A stretch of DNA of 32,482 nt from assembly GCA_030590865.1 (NCBI GenBank), contig JAUVCD010000011.1, positions 1-32,482 of the forward strand. Direction: 5' to 3'. Position numbers and translations under genes: made by a program. Shown in pieces: positions 7,610-15,627 of this stretch. Each line of letters begins with the position of its first letter. The first letter of the stretch is position 1. The notes under the pieces are model-generated. The model did not search any database. It saw only the letters and a program-made list of their open reading frames with translations, and was not told the DNA's origin. This stretch comes from Myxococcales bacterium (lineage in GTDB: Bacteria; Myxococcota_A; Polyangia; Polyangiales; Polyangiaceae).

Positions 7610-9364
7610 CTAGGGCGCCAGCTTGGCGACAAAGATGTCGGCGCCACCGCTGCTGAGATGCTCGGCCGGCGCGAAGTCGATCTCGGTGTGGAAGTAGCCG
7701 GTCACCACCGCAAAGCCCGCCGAATCGACGGCGATGTCATTCCAGAAGTTCCAAAAATTGAAGGGCGCAGATCCTGGATAGTCGACGACGGCGAAGGCCC
7801 GACTGTGCAGATGAGATCCATCGGGCGCGAGCTTGGCCACGAAGAGGTTGGGCTGGCCAGGCGTGCCGCTCAGCGCCCCGCCACCGAAGTCGACCGTGCC
7901 CTCGAAGACTCCGCTCAGCCACAGGTTGTCCTGCCCGTCGATGGCGACACCGAGCCCGTGAGCCTGGTCGCCTTCTCCGAAGGCCATGCTCCATTGGTGA
8001 GCTCCCGCCGAGCTGAGCTTCGCCACAAAACCAGTCCGGTTCGCTGTGGCCGTGAGGGTGTCGACGCCGAAAGTGATGTCGTTGGCAAAGCTACCCACCA
8101 AGACGACGCTGTTCTGCGAGTCGGTGGCCACGCGAAAGGCCCGCTGATCACCGGCGCCGCCGTAGCCGTGGCTCCAAAGCTCGGCGCCATCGGGGTCGAG
8201 CTTGGCGACGAACACGTCCGAGTTTCCCGCGCTCACGAGATTGGCGCCACCAAAGGAAAGCGTGTTCTCGAAGTAGCCGCAGACCACCGGGTTGCCGTCC
8301 CCACCTACGGCGAGATCGAGGGGGAGCTGATCCCCGGCGCTTCCGTGACTGTGAACCCACACAGGGACGCCGCTGGTGCCATCGAGCCGTGCAAGCACCA
8401 CATCTCTAGCCGCGCCAGTGAGAGCCGTGCCCGCAAAATTCGCGCTGTTGTAGAAGAAACCTGCAACGATCACGTCGCCGCCCGGCAAGACTCCGACGGC
8501 TTGCGCTTCGTCACTGCCGTTACCGCCGAAGGCGATGCTCCAGAGTGGCTGGCCCAGTGGGTCGAGCTTCGCGATGTAGCCATCACCGCCGCTGGCGACG
8601 AGCGGGCCAAAACCGAAATCGAGGGTGCCACTGTTGCCACCGGCAATGAGAATGTTGCCTTCGCCATCGAGCGCGAGGCCCTCGAGTGAGTTGCTGCCGA
8701 GGCCCGCAAAGGCACGGCCTTGCAGCGGCACCCCGCCGGGCAGAACCGCCAAAAGGAAAGGATCATACTGCCCCTCGGCCGGCCCGATCGTCTCGCTGCC
8801 GACCACCATGCTCCCGCCGAACGCACCGCCGACAATCGCCCTCCCGAACTCGTCCACCACCACCCGGCGGGCCTCCTCATCGGCCCCGTCGCCGAAGATC
8901 ACGCTCCACACCGTCTCGCCACAACCGTAGCCGTTGCAGTCCTCGTCCTGCTCCGAGTGGCAATCCTCGATTGCAGGCAGGACCGCCCCTTGGCAGTCGC
9001 TCCAGGTCTCCCCGTCCTCGCCACAGGTCTCGACCCCGCCTAGGCAAGGCCCAACACCCTCGGTTCCAGGCGGGCCATCGTAACAAGGGCGAGTGATGCC
9101 AGGCTGACAAGGCCCCGCACTGCCCCCGGTGCCGCCACCGCCCTGACCGCCTGCACCCTCCGCACCCGCCCCACCGACGCCGGTGGTGCTGCTCCCACAG
9201 TCGAAGCACAGCTCGTCGACGCCGAACAGGGCGTTGCAGGCCGGGCCAGTGACCAAGGCAAGGCCAGCCACGGCGCCTGGAACAACCAGTCGCCGAGCCC
9301 AGCGAGGCGATTGGGAACGTCTCGCGCCTAGCCGATCGTCGCGCTCCTGGACAGGCCCCGTCAC
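7610..9364 (-). CDS. Lipoprotein with predicted seven-bladed SBBP-type beta-propeller
   Basis: 584 residues from a GTG at 9364. The N-terminus is Arg-rich, then a hydrophobic core ending GPAC (Cys43), a somewhat atypical lipobox (Gly at -3). A Gly-rich linker and a small Cys module containing EDCHSEQDEDCNGYGC, a degenerate MopE-like motif, come next. From about residue 150 to the end I count seven repeats of about 60 residues with the pattern F-G-x-x-G-x-x-x-x-x-x-V-A-x-D-x-x-G-x-x-x-x-x-G-x-F, followed by F-V-A-K-L-D-x-x-G. This is the SBBP (seven-bladed beta-propeller) repeat. Such propellers usually serve as binding scaffolds and no catalytic residues are evident. It is the first of two unrelated seven-repeat propeller lipoproteins in the window. 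Confidence 0.88.
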   Translation of the reverse strand: MTGPVQERDDRLGARRSQSPRWARRLVVPGAVAGLALVTGPACNALFGVDELCFDCGSSTTGVGGAGAEGAGGQGGGGTGGSAGPCQPGITRPCYDGPPGTEGVGPCLGGVETCGEDGETWSDCQGAVLPAIEDCHSEQDEDCNGYGCGETVWSVIFGDGADEEARRVVVDEFGRAIVGGAFGGSMVVGSETIGPAEGQYDPFLLAVLPGGVPLQGRAFAGLGSNSLEGLALDGEGNILIAGGNSGTLDFGFGPLVASGGDGYIAKLDPLGQPLWSIAFGGNGSDEAQAVGVLPGGDVIVAGFFYNSANFAGTALTGAARDVVLARLDGTSGVPVWVHSHGSAGDQLPLDLAVGGDGNPVVCGYFENTLSFGGANLVSAGNSDVFVAKLDPDGAELWSHGYGGAGDQRAFRVATDSQNSVVLVGSFANDITFGVDTLTATANRTGFVAKLSSAGAHQWSMAFGEGDQAHGLGVAIDGQDNLWLSGVFEGTVDFGGGALSGTPGQPNLFVAKLAPDGSHLHSRAFAVVDYPGSAPFNFWNFWNDIAVDSAGFAVVTGYFHTEIDFAPAEHLSSGGADIFVAKLAP

Positions 9365-9424
9365 TCAGTGAGCCTATCTCATCGCCGAAGCAAACGGCAG
9401 AAAGGCACCAGACCGGTCATGGGA

Positions 9425-10435
9425 TCACTTCTTGGTGTCAGCCGCGGCCTTCACAGTGCCAGGGCGGTGCCACAGCCGCTCCCAGTCGTCCAGCTGGAGC
9501 GACGGCCCCTCGGGGGATTGGGCCGGGGGGACGAGCTTACGTGAGCCCAGCGCCAACACCTTGCCACCCGGATCGAGCACCACCTCGAAAAACTCGCTGT
9601 CAGAGCCACCTGGCTCGACCGGCACCGTGAAACGGACCACCCGGTTGCCCGCCACATCGGCCACGGTCTCCTGGGACGGGCGCAGCGTCGCCGTGAGCTT
9701 CGTCTGCGCTTTCACATAGCCCACGGCCACGGTCTCGATCTCCGACAATGGCTTGAACGAAGGAGCAGGAGCGGCGATCTCGAAAATCACGTCGGCTGAC
9801 TCGAAGGGTACCGCTTCACGATCGAGCGCCAGGGTGCCGGCGACTCGGGCAGAGTAGGTTCCCGCTTTCGAGAACAAGTCGTCGGCCCGCTGCTCCCATG
9901 GCCACCCCTCAGTCCCCGTCCGTCGCTTGACCCCTTCGGCGTCGAGCCGAAGCACCAAGCTGGTGGACGAGTGGAACGGTAGGGCCTCTGGTGAGCGCTC
10001 CTGAGCCTTCACCACCAAGGTCCGCTTCGCTGTCCCCGGCGGATGGATGTGGAGGCGCAGGCTGGCCACGGTCTTGGACCAGTCGATGGTCTGCCGGCCA
10101 AGGGGGTGTTGCGCCGTCAGCTTGCCGAGCTTGGCATCCTGCCAGTGCAACACGAGCCGAATGCCGTCTGCTGCGACGGTCTTCTGGAGCAAGGGACGGG
10201 CCAGCGTCACCAGGTTCTTTTCCCCAGTGGCCTTCACGATGTGGGCAGGAAAATCGGCTGGCGGCTTGGTGGCTAGCTCGCCAGTTTGGGCCGAGGACAA
10301 GCCACTCGCTGCGCCTGTCGGCGCGGCCGACTGGGACCCAGTGCTGGATTGCGGTGCCGTCGTGCCAGAAGAGGAATCACAGGCGCCAGTCGAAACCACC
10401 AGCGCCAGGACCAGGATTGAGCTCAGCCATCGCAT
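9425..10435 (-). CDS. Lipoprotein of unknown function
   Basis: 336 residues. The signal is textbook: MRW, a hydrophobic core, and lipobox STGAC with Cys19. A Ser/Thr/Ala/Gly-rich spacer runs to about residue 55. The remainder has no further cysteines and looks beta-rich, with alternating hydrophobic strands (for example GIRLVLHWQDAKLG, RLHIHPPG and KRTLVVKAQE). It may form one or two Ig-like or lipocalin-like sandwiches, but I recognise no family. The ATG is immediately preceded on the minus strand by a 14-base palindrome (10444-10457). It heads, or is alone in, its transcription unit; its upstream neighbour is the divergent radical SAM gene. The next gene downstream on the same strand starts 60 bases away. 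Confidence 0.8.
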   Translation of the reverse strand: MRWLSSILVLALVVSTGACDSSSGTTAPQSSTGSQSAAPTGAASGLSSAQTGELATKPPADFPAHIVKATGEKNLVTLARPLLQKTVAADGIRLVLHWQDAKLGKLTAQHPLGRQTIDWSKTVASLRLHIHPPGTAKRTLVVKAQERSPEALPFHSSTSLVLRLDAEGVKRRTGTEGWPWEQRADDLFSKAGTYSARVAGTLALDREAVPFESADVIFEIAAPAPSFKPLSEIETVAVGYVKAQTKLTATLRPSQETVADVAGNRVVRFTVPVEPGGSDSEFFEVVLDPGGKVLALGSRKLVPPAQSPEGPSLQLDDWERLWHRPGTVKAAADTKK

Positions 10436-10443
10436 TGGGGCGA

Positions 10444-10457
10444 CGATACCAGTATCG
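10444..10457. promoter_or_regulatory. Short palindrome ahead of lipoprotein gene, possible operator
   Basis: CGATAC, two spacer bases, GTATCG: a perfect 6-base inverted repeat beginning 9 bases upstream of the lipoprotein ATG at 10435. Its place would overlap the ribosome-binding region or a start-proximal operator. A 6-base inverted repeat can occur by chance in a window this size, so the call is weak. Confidence 0.25.
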
Positions 10458-10621
10458 GCCAGGGATGGAAGATGACTCGGCAGCCTGCGAGAGCCGCCGC
10501 CACACTTCTTCCACCGCTTCTCCTCGGTTCATTCACTCGGAGGTCAACTGAGTCTGGCACAACAGAGTGACGAGAGCCTCCGCCAGCGGCCAAAGGACCG
10601 CCTCATCCCACCAACGAGCCC

Positions 10622-12097
10622 ATGAAGATCCGCATCATCGTCGCCTACGTACCCCGCTATCGCCGAGGTCACCGCTGGCAGTTCGTGCCGCCGGTCACCG
10701 GCATTCACCTGGCAGCGCTCGCCAGCCAGGGCTGGGAAATCGAGGTTATTCACGAGCAAGTGCAGCCGGTGCCCATTGATGACTCGCCCGACTTGGTCGC
10801 CTTGTCGTTCTTCTCTGGCTTCGCCCGCCACGCCTACGATCTGGCGAAAGCCTATCGCAAGCTCGGGGTGCCGGTGGTGGGCGGTGGCCCCCATGTGTCG
10901 TTCTGGGTCGACGAAGCCCTCGAGCACCTCGATGGTGTCGTGGTGGGCGAGGCCGAGAGCGCCTGGCCCCGGCTGCTGCGAGACGTCGAGCGGGGCAAGC
11001 TTCAGCGGGTCTACCAGGGCGAGCCTGCGTCCCTCCGCGGGCTGCCCACACCGCGTTACGATCTGCTGGAGCCCCACTTCGTCGTGCCACGAGTGGTACA
11101 GGCCACCCGCGGCTGTCCCTTCTCGTGCACCTTCTGCAGCGTTCCACAGCTGAACCCAGGCTTCCGCATGCGGCCGGTGGACGAGGTGGTCTCTGACATT
11201 GCAGATAGCCACTTTGACCACTGGTGGCAGGAGAAGGTCGTCTGGTTCTGGGACGACAATCTGTTGGCTCGGCGGCGTTGGGCCAAACAGCTGCTGCGCG
11301 AGCTGAGCGGGTTGAATCGATGGTGGCTGACCCAGGCATCCATCGACATCGCTCAGGACGAAGAGCTGCTCGACTTGATGGAGCGGTCCGGCTGCATCGG
11401 CATCTTCCTGGGAATCGAGAGCCTCGATGCTGAAGCGCTCCGCAGCGTCGATAAGCTCCACAACCGCATTCACGTCTACCGCGACGCCATCGCCCGTTTG
11501 CAGGGCCGTGGGATCTGCGTGATGGCAGGGTTCATTGCAGGGTTCGACAGCCAGGATCGACAGGCCATCGTTGGCGTGGCCGACCAGATCCGTGAGCTGG
11601 AGATCGACGTACCCTTCCTGAGTATTCTCACGCCCTATCGGGGCACTGGGCTCTATGACCAGCTGCTCGGAGAAGGGAGGATCCTCGAGGAGCGTGATTG
11701 GCCCCATTACAATGGCTACAACGTGGCCTTCGAGCCCGCCCAGATGGCTGCCGGCGAGCTGCTCGATGCTCACCGGCAGCTATGGCGACGGGCTTTTGGA
11801 CCGGCGGCCACAGCGCAACGACTCGCCCGCGGCGCGCGGCGACTGAGCCGTGGTGGGCTGATGTTGTCCGGCGCCATGAACGGCTTCTACGGGCTCAAGG
11901 GACTCACCGGCAACCTGCCTGCCGACGCTCCGTTGATAGGGAACGGACGAATCGATCATTCCGCCACCGAGGCGACCAACCTCACGCCCGGAGATCGGGA
12001 TAGTGACCACCACAAGTGGCTCGACTTCGGCGCCCTGCACCGGACGGGGCGACGGCTCACGGGAAGATCTGCAGCCGCGCGAGCTGCTGAGCGGTGA
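10622..12097 (+). CDS. B12-binding-domain-type radical SAM protein
   Basis: 491 residues. An N-terminal Rossmann-like cobalamin-binding-type domain (about 1-130, with VVGGGPH and VVVGEAE) leads into a radical SAM domain whose iron-sulfur motif C-x3-C-x2-C is at Cys165, Cys169 and Cys172 (GCPFSCTFC). IESLD, about 90 residues later, is another typical element of this family. The DxHxxG loop that binds cobalamin in methionine-synthase-like domains is not seen, as in many members of this group. After about residue 400 comes a basic C-terminal region. The family includes methyltransferases and ring-forming enzymes in lipid and natural-product pathways; the substrate cannot be told here. The last 41 bases overlap the 3' end of the opposing strictosidine-synthase-like gene. 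No strong ribosome-binding site is seen before the ATG. Confidence 0.9.
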   Translation: MKIRIIVAYVPRYRRGHRWQFVPPVTGIHLAALASQGWEIEVIHEQVQPVPIDDSPDLVALSFFSGFARHAYDLAKAYRKLGVPVVGGGPHVSFWVDEALEHLDGVVVGEAESAWPRLLRDVERGKLQRVYQGEPASLRGLPTPRYDLLEPHFVVPRVVQATRGCPFSCTFCSVPQLNPGFRMRPVDEVVSDIADSHFDHWWQEKVVWFWDDNLLARRRWAKQLLRELSGLNRWWLTQASIDIAQDEELLDLMERSGCIGIFLGIESLDAEALRSVDKLHNRIHVYRDAIARLQGRGICVMAGFIAGFDSQDRQAIVGVADQIRELEIDVPFLSILTPYRGTGLYDQLLGEGRILEERDWPHYNGYNVAFEPAQMAAGELLDAHRQLWRRAFGPAATAQRLARGARRLSRGGLMLSGAMNGFYGLKGLTGNLPADAPLIGNGRIDHSATEATNLTPGDRDSDHHKWLDFGALHRTGRRLTGRSAAARAAER

Positions 12098-13214
12098 GAC
12101 TGCCCAAGTAGAGATAGCCCAGGTGCTCTTCTACCGAGGTGATGGTCGCGACCTGTTGTCCCCCTGGGTCGTGAAGGCTCCGGACGATTTCGCCTTCTTC
12201 GTCCAGAGCGAGCACCAGACCATAGGGCTGGGGCTTGGGCCACATGAACCTGGGGAGCCGGCTCGTCACCTTCTTCAGGAAGGGACGGGGCGATAACCAG
12301 TCGGCTACCGGGTTGCGCAGGGTGAACATGGCCACCCAGAACAGTCCCCGCCGATTGCTCGACACGCCATCGGGGTAGCCCGGCAGATTGTGGACGAAGA
12401 TGTCGGCATGCCCAGCCTGTTCACCTTTCAACCAGTAGCGCCGGATGCGGTGGCGGGAGGTCTCGACGACCAGCACGAACTCCTCGGCCTGGGACAGCGC
12501 CACACCGTTGGCAAAGTAGAGACCGTCGAGCAGCAGCTCGGTCTGCTTGGTTCTGGGATTGTAGCGCAGCAGCCTGCCGTAGGGCTGGGCCTCCAACATG
12601 TCGAGGATGTGATCGCCGTAGCCGAACTTGGTGCTGGCGTCGGTGAAGTAGATACGGCCATCGGCCGCCACGTCGACATCATCGGTGAAGCCAAGCGCAA
12701 TCCCCCCCGCCTCGGTGGTCAGGGTGGAGACCCCACCTTTCTCATCGACGGAGAGCAGTCCCTTGATGGCGTCAGCGACGATCAGGTTGCCCGCACCATC
12801 CCACGCCAGGCCCAAGGGTCGACCGCCGGTGTCAGCGAATGTCTCCACCTCGCCGGTGAGGCTCACCCGCACCAGCTTGCCGTCATGGGTGCCCCCAATC
12901 ATGCGCCCCTCCGGATCGACCGCCACGTCTTCGGGACCGTCGATCTGGCCGACCGCAAACCGCTCGGCCTGGCGAAGCGTTACGTTTGGCTCGAGCACGC
13001 CGGTTAGCGGCGGCGGCGGCGGTGGGTGGTAGGACAGCGGTTCGATGGGCGCGGGATAGGCGAGCAGATAGGCCACCAGGAGCGTCAGGATGGCGAGCCC
13101 GGTCCACCGAGCAATGCGACCCTTTCGCACCGGCGGTAGAGGCGCTGGCTGAGGGGCTGACGCGTCGTCCCCATCCGGCTCGTCAGCCAGGCCCGTGCCC
13201 CCGTGGTCCTTCAT
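12057..13214 (-). CDS. Membrane-anchored strictosidine-synthase-like / SMP-30 family beta-propeller protein
   Basis: 385 residues from the ATG at 13214; the frame continues upstream but into the neighbouring DUF1848 gene and in low-complexity Arg/Ser sequence, so a longer protein is unlikely. Residues about 30-55 form a single TM or signal anchor after a basic RKGR. A Pro-rich hinge follows. The rest reads as a six-bladed propeller of the strictosidine synthase/APMAP branch: GPEDVAVDPEG, VDVAADGRIYFTDAS, FANGVALS, VVETSRHRIRRYWL and NLPGYPDGVSS are diagnostic for that branch. Relatives in bacteria and animals are esterase or lactonase-like, or of unknown activity, and do not make strictosidine. 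It is the last gene of the hem operon, 61 bases after DUF1848, and its 3' end overlaps the radical SAM gene by 41 bases. Confidence 0.9.
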   Translation of the reverse strand: MKDHGGTGLADEPDGDDASAPQPAPLPPVRKGRIARWTGLAILTLLVAYLLAYPAPIEPLSYHPPPPPPLTGVLEPNVTLRQAERFAVGQIDGPEDVAVDPEGRMIGGTHDGKLVRVSLTGEVETFADTGGRPLGLAWDGAGNLIVADAIKGLLSVDEKGGVSTLTTEAGGIALGFTDDVDVAADGRIYFTDASTKFGYGDHILDMLEAQPYGRLLRYNPRTKQTELLLDGLYFANGVALSQAEEFVLVVETSRHRIRRYWLKGEQAGHADIFVHNLPGYPDGVSSNRRGLFWVAMFTLRNPVADWLSPRPFLKKVTSRLPRFMWPKPQPYGLVLALDEEGEIVRSLHDPGGQQVATITSVEEHLGYLYLGSLTAQQLARLQIFP

Positions 13215-13275
13215 TGCGCCGCAGCATACACGCCCTACCCGCGCCAAGGGCAGCTGTCCGTCAGGCCCTGACCAC

Positions 13276-14208
13276 TCACTCGGGCAGAATGCACGGAGCG
13301 GTCGGATCGTGACGCGTGAAGGCTCGCTCGGCGACGGTGCGATCCCGGCTGCCGTAGCTGTAGCGGCAACCGAGGGTGCAGGTGTCGTAGACCCCGATGT
13401 CCGCCTCTTTGCTACAGGCACAGCCCTTGCGAGATGGGTGATCGCGCAGCGGAGCCAGGGCAAGCAACTCAGGATAGACTCGGCAGGCCCAAGCCCAACG
13501 ATTGCAGCCGGCAGGCTCGCACGCCAACGATGCACTGACCTCGGGCAGACAACAGACGGTGAAGGCGAGCCCCGCCTCTTGTGCAACCTGCCGCAGCGCC
13601 CCGAGCACCTCGATCTGTTGGGCCGTCGGCAGCTCGACCAGGCGGTCGCCGGCCTCCTGCTCGTAGGCCGCCAGGTCCGGTCGCACGCGGCGGCCATAGG
13701 TGTGGACCAGCGAGGTGGTGACCCGGTCGACCGAGCCTGCCAGCTGTTCGCAGAGGCGGGCGAAGGTGGTCAGATGGTGCTGCAGGTCGAACCGGTCAGA
13801 GACGAACACCGGGTCATAGCGCCATTGAATGGCCGCCCGGCCGTGTCGCCGAGCCAGCTCTCGGGTGGCGCGCACGACCTTGTCGGCCGGAGGCACGCGA
13901 GGCTCGAGTGGGCTAGCGCCCAGGCCAGTGATGGTCACGTTCCAGAGCACCGGATAGCCGATCTCGGCGATCCGATCGAGGGCTCGAAAAAAGGGTCGCG
14001 GCCATTTGGACCAGAAGACGAAGTGGGTGACGTCCTCGGGAGCCAGGCTCCGCCGTACCCGACGCGGTGGGCCTGCAGGAATGTAGTCGGCAAAGCCAGC
14101 CGCCAGCCGCTGCTCGAACCAAGGGGCGAAGAGGGCCGGGATGTCAGTGCGGCGGCTGGCACTGATCCCCAGCGCTTTGGGGCTCACCCGATCGACTCGC
14201 CACTTCAT
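13276..14208 (-). CDS. DUF1848 family protein (radical-SAM-like, C-terminal cysteine cluster)
   Basis: 310 residues. The N-terminus (SASRRTDIPALFAPWF) and FWSKWPRPFF are typical of the DUF1848 family, as is the C-terminal cluster GCACSKEADIGVYDTCTLGC. In my memory of the family the cluster ends C-x3-C-x2-C, the arrangement used to hold a 4Fe-4S cluster. Here the third position reads RYSYG, with Ser where I expect Cys, so the cluster may be altered or use another ligand such as the upstream CAC cysteines. The gene starts 6 bases after the stop of hemG on the same strand and is therefore part of the heme operon. No enzyme activity is established for the family; a link with iron-sulfur or tetrapyrrole metabolism is inference from context. 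Confidence 0.88.
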   Translation of the reverse strand: MKWRVDRVSPKALGISASRRTDIPALFAPWFEQRLAAGFADYIPAGPPRRVRRSLAPEDVTHFVFWSKWPRPFFRALDRIAEIGYPVLWNVTITGLGASPLEPRVPPADKVVRATRELARRHGRAAIQWRYDPVFVSDRFDLQHHLTTFARLCEQLAGSVDRVTTSLVHTYGRRVRPDLAAYEQEAGDRLVELPTAQQIEVLGALRQVAQEAGLAFTVCCLPEVSASLACEPAGCNRWAWACRVYPELLALAPLRDHPSRKGCACSKEADIGVYDTCTLGCRYSYGSRDRTVAERAFTRHDPTAPCILPE

Positions 14209-14214
14209 GGACCG

Positions 14215-15627
14215 CTAGTAGGTGTCGCCATCGAGCTGGGCGAGCACCCGATCGGCCACCCGGAAGGCGTCCTTGATGCAGGCGTTGACCGAAACGCCGC
14301 GATAGGACGCCCCGGTGAAGCTCAGTCGCGGCAGCTCGGCCTCCAACCGTTCGGTAACCGCTACGCGGTCGAGGTGTCCCACCGTGTATTGGGCGATGGC
14401 GCGCTCGTGGCGATAACAACGCAACGCCTGAGGGCGACCCCGCAGGCCGAAGAGCGTGTCGAGATCCGCATCGACGCAGGCAAGCAGCTCGGCCTCACTG
14501 AGCTGGACGACTGACGGGTCGTGGGCACCGCCCACCAGGGTGCGCAACAGGCGCATGCCCGCTGGCGCCTGACCGGTGAAGATGCGGTCACTACAGAGCG
14601 TACCGAGCGACCGCTGCCCTTCGCTGCGCGGGACGAGCACGCCGAAACCTTCGAGCGGGCGGGCCAACTGCTCGACGGCGATGGCCTGACAGGCCACGGA
14701 CACGGGCGCGAAGGGGATCTCGCCGAGGGCGCGGGCGGTGGGCCCGCTGAGGTCGGCCACGATATCGGTGGCAGCGTGGGCTGGACAGGCGAGCACCACC
14801 GCGTCGGCCTCGAGCGTGTCGCCGGTGAGGTGCACCGAAAAGCTGCCGCCGTCGTGACCAAGGGACACCACCGGGGCATCGGTCCGCAACAGGGCGCCCA
14901 GCTCGACGGCCAGCTTGGTGGTCAGCTCACCCATACCGTCGCGGAACGTGTGGAGCGCTCCAGCTGGGCCGGCCGGACCCCCGCCAGTGGCCCCACCACC
15001 CCGCAGTCGCTGGAGCCCCTTGGCGAAGAGGGCACGAAACAAGCCGCCGTAGTCTTGTTCGAGGGCAACCATCTTGGGAAAAACGGCCGCCAGCGACAGC
15101 TCACGGGTGTTGCCTGCAAAGATCCCCGAGACCATCGGATCGAGCAGATAGTCTGCGAAGCCCTCGCCTAGTCGCCGGCGCCCGAAGTCGTAAACCGTTT
15201 CATCCAGACCATCTTGCTTGGCAGGCACGGCGAGCTCGAGAGCCATGCGTGCCTTGTCCCTGACCGAAACGATATCAGACAGCAGAAACGCCCCCGGCTT
15301 CGTGGGTAGCTCGTGCATTTGGCCGCTGTGATAGACGAAGCGCTTGGCAGCCCGCTGGTCGGCCGCCAGCACTCGGTCACCCATGCCGAGCTGATCGATG
15401 AGATCGAGGGTAGCCGGCTCGTTGTCGAGGTAACCGTTCGAGCCCCACTCGCAGGTGAACCCGTCGACGACATCGGTGCGGGTGTGCCCGCCAGGCTCGG
15501 CGCTCGCCTCCAGGACCTGCAAGGCGATCTGGATGCCCCGCTGACGTGCTTGCTGGTCGATGAGCCAGCCGGTGGCGAGGCCTGCTACGCCGCCACCGAT
15601 CACCACGACTCGATGGGGGGCGCTCAT
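14215..15627 (-). CDS. hemG: Protoporphyrinogen oxidase (FAD-dependent, HemG/HemY type)
   Basis: 470 residues from the ATG at 15627, fixed by AAGGAGG 4 bases upstream and by the ATGA overlap with hemH. It oxidises protoporphyrinogen IX to protoporphyrin IX using oxygen, or coproporphyrinogen in related enzymes. The N-terminal dinucleotide motif GGGVAGL (residues 11-17) and the acidic residue in VLEAS bind FAD. PGGHTRT and WGSNGYLDN belong to the same flavin site. The C-terminal motif FTGASYRGVSVNACI is characteristic of the family. In myxobacteria this enzyme is often named HemG after Myxococcus although it is the HemY type, so the symbol should not be confused with the short flavodoxin-like HemG of E. 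coli. Its substrate is supplied by the hemN product, and hemH uses its product. Confidence 0.95.
   Translation of the reverse strand: MSAPHRVVVIGGGVAGLATGWLIDQQARQRGIQIALQVLEASAEPGGHTRTDVVDGFTCEWGSNGYLDNEPATLDLIDQLGMGDRVLAADQRAAKRFVYHSGQMHELPTKPGAFLLSDIVSVRDKARMALELAVPAKQDGLDETVYDFGRRRLGEGFADYLLDPMVSGIFAGNTRELSLAAVFPKMVALEQDYGGLFRALFAKGLQRLRGGGATGGGPAGPAGALHTFRDGMGELTTKLAVELGALLRTDAPVVSLGHDGGSFSVHLTGDTLEADAVVLACPAHAATDIVADLSGPTARALGEIPFAPVSVACQAIAVEQLARPLEGFGVLVPRSEGQRSLGTLCSDRIFTGQAPAGMRLLRTLVGGAHDPSVVQLSEAELLACVDADLDTLFGLRGRPQALRCYRHERAIAQYTVGHLDRVAVTERLEAELPRLSFTGASYRGVSVNACIKDAFRVADRVLAQLDGDTY

Noticed and set aside
10544-11773. Minus-strand frame of 409 codons antisense to the radical SAM gene
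   Set aside because: It mirrors the coding strand of a well-supported protein with CxxxCxxC; it is a typical high-GC shadow.
13195-14514. Plus-strand frame of 439 codons across DUF1848 and hemG
   Set aside because: Antisense to two recognised genes, with no family resemblance.
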